DNA of 64,000 nucleotides from Gaetbulibacter_A aestuarii (GTDB lineage Bacteria > Bacteroidota > Bacteroidia > Flavobacteriales > Flavobacteriaceae), in NCBI RefSeq assembly GCF_039537665.1, contig NZ_BAABAY010000002.1, positions 434,001 to 498,000 of the forward strand. Direction: 5' to 3'. This document shows, one piece after another, positions 34,248 to 42,719 of the stretch. The notes under the pieces were generated by a model. The model was not told the DNA's origin and made no database searches. It saw only the letters and a list, made by a program, of their open reading frames with translations. The first letter of the stretch is position 1; every line of letters starts with the position of its first letter. The position numbers and the translations under genes are program-made.

Positions 34248-34694
34248 ATGATATTTATGAATAATATTTTAAAATTTGGAATTGTTAGTTTCATTGTCTT
34301 TACTTTGTTTAGTTGCAATAAGGAGGATGACCTGAAGCAAGAGCAATCCATTATCGGAACCTGGCAATTAGTGGAAATTTACTCTAGTGATGGTGGCCCG
34401 GGAACCTGGAATCCTATTGAAAATGGATATAAATATACATTTTTAAGCAAGGGGAATTTTTTATCGAACAGATTTGAAGAATGTACCTAAGGAACATACA
34501 CGCTGGACTCTAATGAATTAACGCTCAAATTTGATTGTGATGGATTTACCACAGGAATAGAAAACCCTGAAGGAACATTTATTGAAAAAATAAATTTTGA
34601 ATCAGGATACTTATTCATAAACCCAACTTATATCCTGTGTGTTGAGGGCTGCAACTATAAGTTTAAAAAAATAAATTCAGTGGAATCAATCTAA
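34248..34694 (+). pseudogene. Lipocalin-like lipoprotein gene interrupted by one stop codon
   Basis: The frame opens with a lipoprotein signal (MNNILKFGIVSFIVFTLFSC from ATG at 34257 or 34248) and a lipocalin-like start (IIGTWQLVEIYSSDGGPGTW). It stops at TAA 34488-34490 after FEECT, then continues in the same frame for 67 more codons with coherent sequence (GTYTLDSNELTLKFDCDGFT, then IENPEGTF and INPTYILCVEGCNYKFKKIN) to TAA at 34692-34694. The C-terminal half completes a typical small lipocalin-like beta barrel, so a single nonsense change is the simplest reading. A sequencing error is the alternative. Confidence 0.75.
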
Positions 34695-34796
34695 GAATTA
34701 TAGATTTAAAAAATAATACTTGGTTTAGTGCTTGATCAAAGGTTTGTAAAGTATTTTTAGCCTCAGATTACGATGAAAATTATTTTATTCATAAAA

Positions 34797-34823
34797 AAAG
34801 ACCGCTTTATTAAAGCGGTCTTT
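34797..34823. terminator. Bidirectional terminator next to the cold-shock gene
   Basis: AAAGACCGCTTT (34797-34808) and AAAGCGGTCTTT (34812-34823) form a perfect 12-bp stem with a 3-nt loop, flanked by A- and T-runs. It lies 44 bp after the cold-shock gene stop and also closes the plus-strand lipocalin pseudogene. The remaining 34695-34867 holds nothing else. Confidence 0.85.
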
Positions 34824-34867
34824 TTGTATAAATTTTTATCTCAAAAAGGGATAAATATTTTTGTGAA

Positions 34868-35062
34868 TTAATCTATAACTTCTACGTTAATAGCATTTAA
34901 TCCTTTTCTTCCTTGTTCCGTACTGAATTGTACTTTGTCGTCTTCTCTAATTTCATCAATTAAACCAGAATTATGTACGAAAATTTCTTCGCCTGTATCT
35001 GATGATTTAATAAATCCGAATCCTTTTGAATTGTTGAAAAATTTTACTGTGCCTTCTTGCAT
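34868..35062 (-). CDS. Cold-shock domain protein (CspA family)
   Basis: 64 residues, a single cold-shock domain. RNP1 is KGFGFI (residues 13-18) and RNP2 is EEIFVHNSGL; the first strand is EGTVKFFNNSKG. Such proteins bind single-stranded RNA/DNA and act as RNA chaperones. A lone -7 box far upstream (35287-35294) implies a leader of about 220 nt, in line with the long 5' leaders known for csp mRNAs. The terminator at 34797-34823 ends the transcript. Confidence 0.96.
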   Translation of the reverse strand: MQEGTVKFFNNSKGFGFIKSSDTGEEIFVHNSGLIDEIREDDKVQFSTEQGRKGLNAINVEVID

Positions 35063-35286
35063 CTTTACTTAATTTTAAATTGTTAATTATTTTTTCTCAA
35101 TAAAAATATCCTAGTTAAGAAAAGCATACTAAAGCATAATAATTAGACTGAAAAACAATCTATTAACTTAATAACACTATTGAAAAAGTAATTGTAAAAA
35201 TAAAATTGGAAAGTAGAGAAAAACTCGTAAAAACTAATTGTACTATATACTACCTTAAAACTCTATAGGTATATTTTATTGTTGGG

Positions 35287-35294
35287 CAAAAGTA
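35287..35294 (-). promoter_or_regulatory. Candidate -7 element of the cold-shock gene
   Basis: TACTTTTG on the minus strand matches TAnnTTTG, 224 bp before the start codon. No TTTG at -33. The region 35063-35578 holds no other gene; a TATCTTAG-type box at about 35510 may serve the divergent DUF6090 gene. Confidence 0.45.
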
Positions 35295-35578
35295 GACTAT
35301 TTATTTGACGTCACCTAATTTTTTGATTTAGTTTTGATTTAAAGCATTTTATTTTAATCGACAGGTTTCTAAAGATTGGAAATAAAATTCAACAAATATT
35401 ACAACTAACCTAATAATGGCAAATAAGTAACACAGGGAAAAAAATTGAAGCAGTTATTTCCGGTTAGAAAAACCGGGACTTAGCTAATTATCCACCTTTT
35501 TCCCTATCTTAGGTTCCGGGATTTCACAACGCAATTTGATGCAAACCGTTGTGTATCATAGTAACCAACCACTAACAA

Positions 35579-36310
35579 ATGATAAAATTCTTCAGAAGTA
35601 TACGCAAAAAGCTCATTGATCAGGGTAAGACATCCAACTATCTAAAATATGCTATTGGTGAAACGGTATTGGTGGTTATAGGGATCTTAATTGCTTTACA
35701 AATCAACAATGCCAATGAGATTTCAAAACAAAATCAGCAAGTAAAAAAGTATGAACAAAATATTGTTTCAGAACTAAAAAATGATTTAAAAATGTTGAAC
35801 AGTCTTGATAGTTTTAACATTACGCAATGCCAAAAAATTGTGAATTACATTTCATACTTTAAAAACCCTACCAGAGACACCGATACAGTTATTAAAAAAA
35901 TGTATGATATCCGATATAATGGTGCTAGTTACAGAAGTATTGCTTATACCATTGATGAAATTATTAGCACCGGTAATCTTTCTTTATTTAGTTTAGAGAA
36001 AAAAACGGCCATTTTAGAATTAAAGGCCATCCAGGAGTTTTATGAAAAAAACAGAATTGAAGTGGAGCAAAAATGGACCTTAAGCAATATCGAATTCGAA
36101 AAAGCTATCGACTTAATTTCCTTTAATGATTTTTCGCAGAGTGATTTTAATAGCTTGAATGATTGGAGATTTAATTTAAAATCGGAGCAATATAGGTTGT
36201 TTAACAATAAAATTTTGGCTGAATTACGTCTTTATTATTTTCGAACAGACCAAAATAATCAGATGAGAAATCAAACTGAAAAACTGTTACAACTATTAGA
36301 TAATAATTGA
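35579..36310 (+). CDS. DUF6090 family membrane-anchored protein
   Basis: 243 residues. The N-terminus MIKFFRSIRKKLIDQGKTSN, then YLKYAIGETVLVVIGILIAL (transmembrane helix) and QINNANE, is the conserved DUF6090 opening, common and often multi-copy in Flavobacteriia. The rest is a helical, coiled-coil-rich extracytoplasmic domain (KKYEQNIVSELKNDLKMLNS; EKKTAILELKAIQEFYEKNR). Function unknown. Upstream, the block TTTTTCCCTATCTTA (35501-35515) recurs before the decayed gene at 42228, suggesting a shared promoter type. Confidence 0.9.
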   Translation: MIKFFRSIRKKLIDQGKTSNYLKYAIGETVLVVIGILIALQINNANEISKQNQQVKKYEQNIVSELKNDLKMLNSLDSFNITQCQKIVNYISYFKNPTRDTDTVIKKMYDIRYNGASYRSIAYTIDEIISTGNLSLFSLEKKTAILELKAIQEFYEKNRIEVEQKWTLSNIEFEKAIDLISFNDFSQSDFNSLNDWRFNLKSEQYRLFNNKILAELRLYYFRTDQNNQMRNQTEKLLQLLDNN

Positions 36311-36727
36311 AATAATCAAGCTCTCAAAACCCAATAAGCGCTGTAATTTATAACGCCCATTTGTTGCCAAATCATAGCCGAAATGTTCAACAATGAAAAC
36401 CAAATGATTGGAAAGAACAAGATCATCAGAACAAGGAAAGGATGGACTTCTTTGGAAAATGCCCCAATTTATTAAAATATGGTTATTTATGAGGTTTTTC
36501 CTGAAGTGAAACGAAAGGGTGTTAAAGGTTTGGATAAAGTCAGTATTTCGACTATAGAAAAGAATAATGAAATGGCGGTTTTTCTTGTACTTCAATTTAT
36601 TCTGTGATAGTTTTTTTGATAACCCTTTTAAAAAACCAACCGCAAAAGAGGGCCATTGAAAATATGGTTGCCATGGCGTATAATTTATTCTTGAATACCT
36701 CATTTTTATAATTTTTTAGACAAACGG

Positions 36728-36757
36728 TTTGAATCCATGAAATTCCGGGTATTTTAA
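36728..36757 (+). promoter_or_regulatory. Promoter of duplicated gene 1
   Basis: TTTG (36728-36731), an 18-bp spacer and TATTTTAA (36750-36757). The same pair with a 19-bp spacer precedes copy 2, so conservation between copies supports it. Confidence 0.5.
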
Positions 36758-36821
36758 CCCTCTGATTTTCAGTTTATCAATAATATTTTTAAATTGCAGT
36801 CCCCAAATTAATTAATTGTCT

Positions 36822-38879
36822 ATGAAACTAAACCCTACAATGCGCATGTTGCTATGCGCCCTTACCCTAACATTTTCTTTTTCTCGCATCCATGCTCAGT
36901 TGAGTATAACCGGAGATCTAAAACAATACCATAAAACGACCTTAACATTTACCGGATTGAATGTGTCAGAAGCCCCGGGAACCTTTTTAAATTACAGGAT
37001 GAATGTTACGTTTACCTCTCCTGGAAATGAAATTTATGTAGTTCCCGGCTATTTTGCAGCAGATGGTGATGCCGCTAACACTTCCGCAACCAGCGGTGAT
37101 AAATGGCGTGTTCATATAAATCCTGACGAAATCGGAGTATGGAGCTATGTTGTTTCCTTTAGAACAGGTACTGATATAGCGGTGAGTTCAGATGCCAATG
37201 CCGGAAGTGCAACATCTATTGATGGTACTAGTGGTACGTTTACTATTGCAGCCACGGATAAAACCGGTAACGATTTTAGAGCTCATGGCAAGTTGCAGTA
37301 TGTTGATAAGCCTTATGCCCAATTTGCTGATGGGACCTACTTCTATGAAATTGGTTCGGATAGCCCTGAAACTTTTTTAGAATACGGCGATTTTGATGCC
37401 ACAGTAGGAAGACATACGTTTGAAGAAATCGTAGAATATCAAGATGATAGTGATCCTACCTGGGCCGGCGGAAAAGGTATTGAAATTATGAGTGCTGTAA
37501 ATTACATGGCAAGCCGGAGTATGAATGTGCAGTACTTCTTAACCATGAACATTAACGGGGATGGTAAGGAGGCCTTCCCATTTCCGAGTGATACGGAATA
37601 CACAACCTACGATGTTTCCAAACTAGCCCAATGGCAAATAGTTTTTGATCACATGTACAACAAAGGAATGATTCAGGAATTTGCACTAACTGAAGATAGA
37701 AACAGCAATTGGTTTGAAGAACAGGAAGGTGTTGGACTACATGATTTTTCAACAAGCAGAAAATTATATTACAGGGAGCTTATTGCTCGCTTTGGCTATT
37801 TAAATGTAATTTATAATATTGGTGAAGAAGCCAACTGGGAAAACTTCGGAAAAGGCAACGACTATTATACAGCTGCACAGGTTGAGGAGGCTGCAGCCTA
37901 CATTCAGGCACTCACACCGTATACCGATCTCATAAGTATACATAATGGACCAAACACGGATTTTTCAATATTTTCTGAGCTAACAGATCTTTCCGGTTCT
38001 TCGTCGCTAACCTGTATATCGCTTCAAGGAAGCTATGATAATTACAGTTCAGGACATGATGAATTAAATGACATTCATGACTTGGCTCAAAACGATGGTA
38101 CCAATTGGGTGATACGTTATACAGAACCATACTATGATAGTAATAGTATGATAGATTTGGATACATGGACAGAGAGATCGCTCTGGGCGAGTTTAACCGC
38201 AGGAGGAGCCGGTATTCATTATAATTCCAATGACGGCGATATTTCCGAAGACAACTATAGACTCTGGAAAGGATTTTTTCTTCGAATGCATTATGCTAAA
38301 GAATTTTTAACCGACAATGCGATTCCTTTTTGGAACATGTCCAATGATAATGATGCTATCAGCAGGGGAAGCTTATTGAGTGATGGCACTGATAATTATA
38401 TTGTTTTTTTAGCTGAAGGAGGGACAGCCGATATTGACCTGCCCGGTAGTAATAATTATATTATAAAATGGTTTGATCCCAGAAATGGCTGCGGTTTACA
38501 AGATGGTTCAATAACTTCTGTGAATTCAGGAAGTGCTCAATCTATAGGTGATCCACCGAATAATCCAGAGAAAAGTTGGGTGGTATTCATTAAAAAAAAT
38601 GAATCACTTTCTACAAATGAAGAACAGGAGCTTAGCTCAGATTTTAAAATTTTTCCTAATCCCACGACTCCCGGTTATATCAATATTTCCGGACTTCATA
38701 ACGATAGATATGCGTTGAGGGTTTTTGATATCAGTGGACGCCTTTTAGACATAACTACAGTTGAAATATCAGATAATAATCAAAAAATTAATATGGGTCA
38801 TTTAAACTCGGGAATCTATATTTTAAAATTTGAAAGTTCTACCAAGCAAGCGTATTCTCAGAAGCTGGTTATTAAGTAG
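36822..38879 (+). CDS. Secreted DUF5060 glycoside-hydrolase-like protein with T9SS sorting domain, copy 1
   Basis: 685 residues from ATG at 36822; the in-frame TTG two codons earlier is less likely. Signal peptide 1-26 (..SFSRIHAQ). Residues ~33-115 are DUF5060 (KQYHKTTLTFTGLNVSEAPG; FTSPGNEIYVVPGYFAADGD; KWRVHINPDEIGVWSYVVSF). A TIM-barrel-like region of the DUF4038/GH140 type covers ~160-500, with candidate acidic residues Glu335/Glu336 (IYNIGEEANWE) and Glu435 (IRYTEPYYD), and LWASLTAGGAGIHY. A collagen-binding-like beta domain follows (GTADIDLPG..IIKWFDPRNG), then a type A T9SS sorting domain (KIFPNPTTPGYINISGL). Probably a cell-surface or exported polysaccharidase; substrate unknown. Confidence 0.87.
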   Translation: MKLNPTMRMLLCALTLTFSFSRIHAQLSITGDLKQYHKTTLTFTGLNVSEAPGTFLNYRMNVTFTSPGNEIYVVPGYFAADGDAANTSATSGDKWRVHINPDEIGVWSYVVSFRTGTDIAVSSDANAGSATSIDGTSGTFTIAATDKTGNDFRAHGKLQYVDKPYAQFADGTYFYEIGSDSPETFLEYGDFDATVGRHTFEEIVEYQDDSDPTWAGGKGIEIMSAVNYMASRSMNVQYFLTMNINGDGKEAFPFPSDTEYTTYDVSKLAQWQIVFDHMYNKGMIQEFALTEDRNSNWFEEQEGVGLHDFSTSRKLYYRELIARFGYLNVIYNIGEEANWENFGKGNDYYTAAQVEEAAAYIQALTPYTDLISIHNGPNTDFSIFSELTDLSGSSSLTCISLQGSYDNYSSGHDELNDIHDLAQNDGTNWVIRYTEPYYDSNSMIDLDTWTERSLWASLTAGGAGIHYNSNDGDISEDNYRLWKGFFLRMHYAKEFLTDNAIPFWNMSNDNDAISRGSLLSDGTDNYIVFLAEGGTADIDLPGSNNYIIKWFDPRNGCGLQDGSITSVNSGSAQSIGDPPNNPEKSWVVFIKKNESLSTNEEQELSSDFKIFPNPTTPGYINISGLHNDRYALRVFDISGRLLDITTVEISDNNQKINMGHLNSGIYILKFESSTKQAYSQKLVIK

Positions 38880-38951
38880 TTAAAAAAACAATATCTGGAT
38901 TTAGGAAAATAAATGGAATGAGGTGTTTTTTTGTAGCTAGGTTTAAACTGT

Positions 38952-38965
38952 CTGTCTGCAGACAG
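38952..38965. repeat. REP-like perfect palindrome
   Basis: CTGTCTGCAGACAG is a perfect 14-bp palindrome at the 3' end of duplicated unit 1. A degenerate version lies at 41319-41332 in unit 2, and GTCTGCAGACAGGT recurs at 41798-41811. Confidence 0.6.
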
Positions 38966-39100
38966 GTGTAATAAACCGGAGACCAATTATATTACTTCCT
39001 TAAAACGTATGGCAAGAGCGGGTTATTGAAAATATGGCTACTATCGTGGATAGGTATTCCTGGTTATCATCTCAATTTTTTTAATTTTTCAGACAAACGG

Positions 39101-39131
39101 TTTGAATCCATGAAATTGCTAATTATTTTAA
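39101..39131 (+). promoter_or_regulatory. Promoter of duplicated gene 2
   Basis: TTTG (39101-39104), a 19-bp spacer and TATTTTAA (39124-39131), the counterpart of 36728-36757 in copy 1. Confidence 0.5.
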
Positions 39132-39196
39132 TCGCTTGGTTTTCAGTTTATCAATTATATATTTAATATTGTAGAACCCAAATTAATTAATTGATC

Positions 39197-41248
39197 ATGA
39201 CACTAAACCCTACAATGCGCATGTTATTTTGCGCCCTTACCCTAACATTTTCTTTTTTTTACACCCATGCCCAAGTGAGTATAACCGGTGATCTTAAACA
39301 ATATCATAAAACAACCTTAACCTTTACCGGATTGAATGTATCAGAAGCCCCGGATACCTTTTTAAATTACAGGATGAATGTTACGTTTACCTCTCCAGGA
39401 AATGAAACCTATGTGGTTCCCGGCTATTTTGCCGCAGATGGCAATGCTGCCAATACATCGGCAACCAGCGGTGATAAATGGCGCGTTCATCTAAACCCTA
39501 ACGAAACCGGGTTGTGGAGCTACGAGGTTTCCTTTAGAACAGGCGTTGACATAGCGGTGAGTCCGGATGTCAATGCAGGAAGTGCAACTTCGATTGATGG
39601 TGCTAGCGGAACGTTTACTATCACAGCCACGGATAAAACCGGTAACGATTTTAGAGCTCATGGCAAGTTGGAGTATGTTCAGGAGGATTATGCCCGGTTT
39701 GCTGATGGGACTTATTTCTACGAAGTTGGTGCCGATAGTCCTGAAACCTTTTTAGAATACGGCGATTTTGATGCCACAGTAGGAAGACATACGTTTACTG
39801 AAGTAGCAGCTTATCAAGATGGTAGCGATCCCACCTGGGCTGGCGGAAAAGGTACTGAAATTATGGGTGCTGTAAATTATCTGGCAAGCCAGGGGATGAA
39901 TGTGCAATACTTTTTAACCATGAACATTGAAGGAGATGGTAAAGAGGCCTTTCCATTTCCGAGCAACACGGAATACACAAGCTACGATGTTTCCAAACTT
40001 GCCCAATGGCAAATAGTTTTTGATCACATGTACAATAAAGGCTTGATTCAGGAATTTGTACTAACTGAAGACGAAAACAGCAATTGGTTTGAAGATCAGG
40101 AAGGTGTTGGACAACATGATTTTTCAACAAGCAGAAAATTATATTACAGGGAGCTTATTGCTCGTTTTGGCTATTTAAACATAATTTACAACATTGGCGA
40201 AGAAGCCAACTGGGAGCACAACGGACCTGGTGCCGACTTCTATACAGCTACACAGATTGAGGAGGCCGCAGCCTACATTCAGGCACTCACACCGTATACC
40301 GATCTCATAAGTGTACATAATGGACCAAACACGGATTTTTCAATATTTTCTGAGCTATTAGATCTTTCCGGTACGTCCTCGCTAACCTGTATATCCCTGC
40401 AGGGAAGTTATGATAGTTACGGTTCAGGACACAATAAAGTCAAGTCGTTCCACGATTTGGCTGAGGCTGATGGTACAAAATGGGTGATTCGTTACACAGA
40501 ACCATACAATAATAGTAACATGAATATTGAGACATGGACAGAGAGATCGCTTTGGGCAAGTTTAACGGCAGGAGGTGCCGGGATTCATTATTATTCCAAT
40601 AACGGCGATATTACCGAGGATAATTATACGCTTTGGTCGGACTTCTTTAACCGAATGCGTTATGCTAAAGATTTTTTATATGATAATGCTATTCCTTTTT
40701 GGAACATGTTCAATGATAATGATGCTGTTAGTACTGGACGATTATTTAGTGATGGCACGGAGAATTATGTTATTTTTTTACCAGGAGGGGGTACAGCAGA
40801 TATTGACCTGACCGGCAGTAGTGATTTTACAATAAAATGGTTTGATCCAAGAAACGGCGGTGCTTTACAAGATGGTTCTTTAAGTGCTTTGAGTTCAGGA
40901 ACTGCCCAATCTATAGGTAATCCGCCGAATAACCAAGATAAGAGTTGGGTGGTGTACCTTAAAAAAAATCAAACACTTATAACGAATAAGGAACGAGAGC
41001 GTAGTAAAGATTTGAAAATCTTTCCAAACCCAACGGCTCCTGGTTATATCAATATCTCCGGACTGGATAACGATATATATACTCTAAGAATTTTTGATAT
41101 CAGTGGGCGCATTTTAGATGAAACTTCTGTTGAAATATCAAAGAATAATCAAAAAATGAATTTGGGTCACTTGAATTCCGGTATCTATATTTTGAAATTT
41201 GAAAGTTCTGCCAAGCAAGGGTATTCTCAAAAACTGGTTATTAAGTAG
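39197..41248 (+). CDS. Secreted DUF5060 glycoside-hydrolase-like protein with T9SS sorting domain, copy 2
   Basis: 683 residues from ATG at 39197. Same architecture as copy 1: signal peptide (..FFYTHAQ), DUF5060 (KQYHKTTLTFTGLNVSEAPD), TIM-barrel-like region with IYNIGEEANWE and IRYTEPYNN, collagen-binding-like domain (GTADIDLTG..IKWFDPRNGG) and T9SS tail (KIFPNPTAPGYINISGL). The barrel core is nearly unchanged between copies, while the segment after the putative catalytic strand (HNGPGADFYTATQ here, NFGKGNDYYTAAQ in copy 1) and the linker before the sorting domain differ most. Both frames are intact, so both copies have been kept. Confidence 0.87.
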   Translation: MTLNPTMRMLFCALTLTFSFFYTHAQVSITGDLKQYHKTTLTFTGLNVSEAPDTFLNYRMNVTFTSPGNETYVVPGYFAADGNAANTSATSGDKWRVHLNPNETGLWSYEVSFRTGVDIAVSPDVNAGSATSIDGASGTFTITATDKTGNDFRAHGKLEYVQEDYARFADGTYFYEVGADSPETFLEYGDFDATVGRHTFTEVAAYQDGSDPTWAGGKGTEIMGAVNYLASQGMNVQYFLTMNIEGDGKEAFPFPSNTEYTSYDVSKLAQWQIVFDHMYNKGLIQEFVLTEDENSNWFEDQEGVGQHDFSTSRKLYYRELIARFGYLNIIYNIGEEANWEHNGPGADFYTATQIEEAAAYIQALTPYTDLISVHNGPNTDFSIFSELLDLSGTSSLTCISLQGSYDSYGSGHNKVKSFHDLAEADGTKWVIRYTEPYNNSNMNIETWTERSLWASLTAGGAGIHYYSNNGDITEDNYTLWSDFFNRMRYAKDFLYDNAIPFWNMFNDNDAVSTGRLFSDGTENYVIFLPGGGTADIDLTGSSDFTIKWFDPRNGGALQDGSLSALSSGTAQSIGNPPNNQDKSWVVYLKKNQTLITNKERERSKDLKIFPNPTAPGYINISGLDNDIYTLRIFDISGRILDETSVEISKNNQKMNLGHLNSGIYILKFESSAKQGYSQKLVIK

Positions 41249-41389
41249 TTAAAAATAATATCTGGATTTAGGAAAGTAGGAGAATTAAGGTGGTTTTTTG
41301 AAGTTAGGTTTTAATCGCCTATCTGCAGGCAAGTGCAACAAACCGAACACCAATTGTTGCACCTGATAATAACCTGTAATAGATTGGAG

Positions 41390-42130
41390 TTAAATCTGCG
41401 AGTATTTTAAAGGTTTAAGAAAGACCCTGATAATATTACTCATGTTGCCTTTAAATTCATCCATGGACGTTAATTGCTTCCAGTTAGGGTGATTGATAAA
41501 TTTAGACCAGCCGCTTTTATTTTCTTCCAAATCGGTATTTGCCAACATATAGGTAAGGCAAGGCATATGATCACCTGCGATATTTTTACCATAGAATACC
41601 ATAGGTAATCCCGCATCGGCGAAAATGCTAAACTCGCTCTCGAACATTTTTAATTTACTTTTCAACGCACCTTCCTGCTGACTTTCGTAAATCCGGAGTT
41701 CGTAAATACCTGCATTTTTAGGAACAATGAGTTCGGGAAATTCTTTAGTGCTAGATATAAGACTAGTGTGGATCCTTTTAAATGGTATGCTGTTTTGGTC
41801 TGCAGACAGGTAGTTTTTAGCAGATTTTATGTAGATATCATCATCAAATAAATGGCGCTCACTGTTCTGATAACTAACAACATCATGATGCGGAATTAGA
41901 AGATAGATCTTTTTAGGTAATGATTCACCTACTTCTTCAAAAACGCCAACATGTTTTACGCCTTGCCGGTTTAAGGCAGGAATAAGCGCTTCTTTAAAAT
42001 AATTGTGTAACAAGTCCGCAGATCTAAAAAATTCCAATTCGTACACCCTAAGTTCGTAAACTTGGGTTTGAGCTTGGACTGAAAAGCTCATTATTAAAAC
42101 GAAAAGTAGTGTAGCGAATAAATGCTTCAT
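41390..42130 (-). CDS. NIPSNAP family protein, secreted
   Basis: 246 residues with a signal peptide ending SFSVQAQ. Two NIPSNAP repeats are visible: VYELRVYELEFFRSADLLHN near residue 24 and GIYELRIYESQQEGALKSKL near residue 140, each beginning the ferredoxin-like beta-alpha fold with the YELR motif. Bacteroidota members are periplasmic with no known reaction. A 14-nt sequence identical to the REP-like palindrome (41798-41811) lies inside the coding region and encodes part of KNYLSADQNS between the two domains without breaking the frame. Confidence 0.9.
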   Translation of the reverse strand: MKHLFATLLFVLIMSFSVQAQTQVYELRVYELEFFRSADLLHNYFKEALIPALNRQGVKHVGVFEEVGESLPKKIYLLIPHHDVVSYQNSERHLFDDDIYIKSAKNYLSADQNSIPFKRIHTSLISSTKEFPELIVPKNAGIYELRIYESQQEGALKSKLKMFESEFSIFADAGLPMVFYGKNIAGDHMPCLTYMLANTDLEENKSGWSKFINHPNWKQLTSMDEFKGNMSNIIRVFLKPLKYSQI

Positions 42131-42227
42131 AATGGACTCAAATTAGTGAATTTTCTTGAATTATCAATCTGCGTTTTTTCCCTATCTTACTCAAAATTCA
42201 TTTCCAGCTATCCATGAACACCGCATC

Positions 42228-42658
42228 ATGAGAGAAACTTTAATAGTAATTTTATTCTTTTTCAATGTGTACCGGTTCAATTCGAAAATGACTCAGTTGC
42301 CATCGCAGAGCTTCTTAAAAAAGATGATAAAGATTTTGGAAATTACGATATTTAAAAACATCTTGAAAATATTACTAATGATTACATCCTACTGAAAAAT
42401 CGAGAAATTTGGAACCTAAATAAAGAAATCGAATAGTTAAAGAATAATAAAAACCCTAAAGAGAAAAGGGTAGGTTCGTTTAATATTTCGGATGTGAAAA
42501 TTTATGACGATATTGCATACGTGGTTTAGGACCTATATCCAACGAAAACAATCAATAATATTTCTAAAAATTTTCATTGGCTCGAAAGTACTATATTCAG
42601 AAAAATCAACGAAAGTTGGAAAATAGCTCTTAAACATTCAACAAGAATTGAAGAATAA
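42228..42658 (+). pseudogene. Decayed NTF2/SnoaL-like secreted protein gene
   Basis: An ATG at 42228 gives a signal-like start (MRETLIVILFFF); after a frameshift near 42260-42280 the frame starting at 42281 reads FENDSVAIAELLKKDDKDFG, is cut by TAA (KHLENITNDYILLKNREIWN follows), then by TAG, then reads GSFNISDVKIYDDIAYVV, is cut by another TAG, and ends with NFHWLESTIFRKINESWKIA and LKHSTRIEE before TAA at 42656-42658. The final part matches the usual end of NTF2/SnoaL-like domains. One frameshift and three in-frame stops show a dead gene. The family name is inference from this short motif. Confidence 0.7.
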
Positions 42659-42719
42659 CATAGAGGTTTTAAATCAGATCTAAAATAATGACGTAACCTG
42701 CAAACTAAATCTTTAGCGT

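Larger units (their letters stand above)
36642..38990. repeat. Tandem duplication, unit 1 (gene plus flanks)
   Basis: The unit runs from about 36642 (..AAGAGGGCCATTGAAAATAT) through promoter and gene to about 38990 (..CCAATTATATT). Both flanks and the gene recur in unit 2 (39011-41357) at an offset of 2370-2375 bp, leaving ~20 bp between units. Boundaries are by eye. The upstream gap 36311-36641 has no supported gene. Confidence 0.85.
39011..41357. repeat. Tandem duplication, unit 2 (gene plus flanks)
   Basis: Second copy of the unit at 36642-38990, including ~180 bp of upstream sequence (shared GACAAACGGTTTGAATCCAT), the gene and ~110 bp of 3' flank (shared ATATCTGGATTTAGGAAA). Confidence 0.85.

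Noticed and set aside
36479..36607. 42-codon plus-strand ORF in the gap before the duplicated genes
   Set aside because: Too short, no promoter and no recognisable family; could be a remnant but cannot be supported.
36296..36703. 135-codon minus-strand ORF between DUF6090 and the first duplicated gene
   Set aside because: Low-complexity translation with no recognisable motif; it runs into the upstream flank of the duplicated unit and the other copy of that flank has no matching frame.
36642..41357. Composite transposon or insertion sequence around the duplicated genes
   Set aside because: No transposase, terminal inverted repeats or target-site duplications; it is a plain tandem duplication.
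41341..41389. Terminator after the second duplicated gene
   Set aside because: Only a weak imperfect pairing was found and it is not shared with copy 1.
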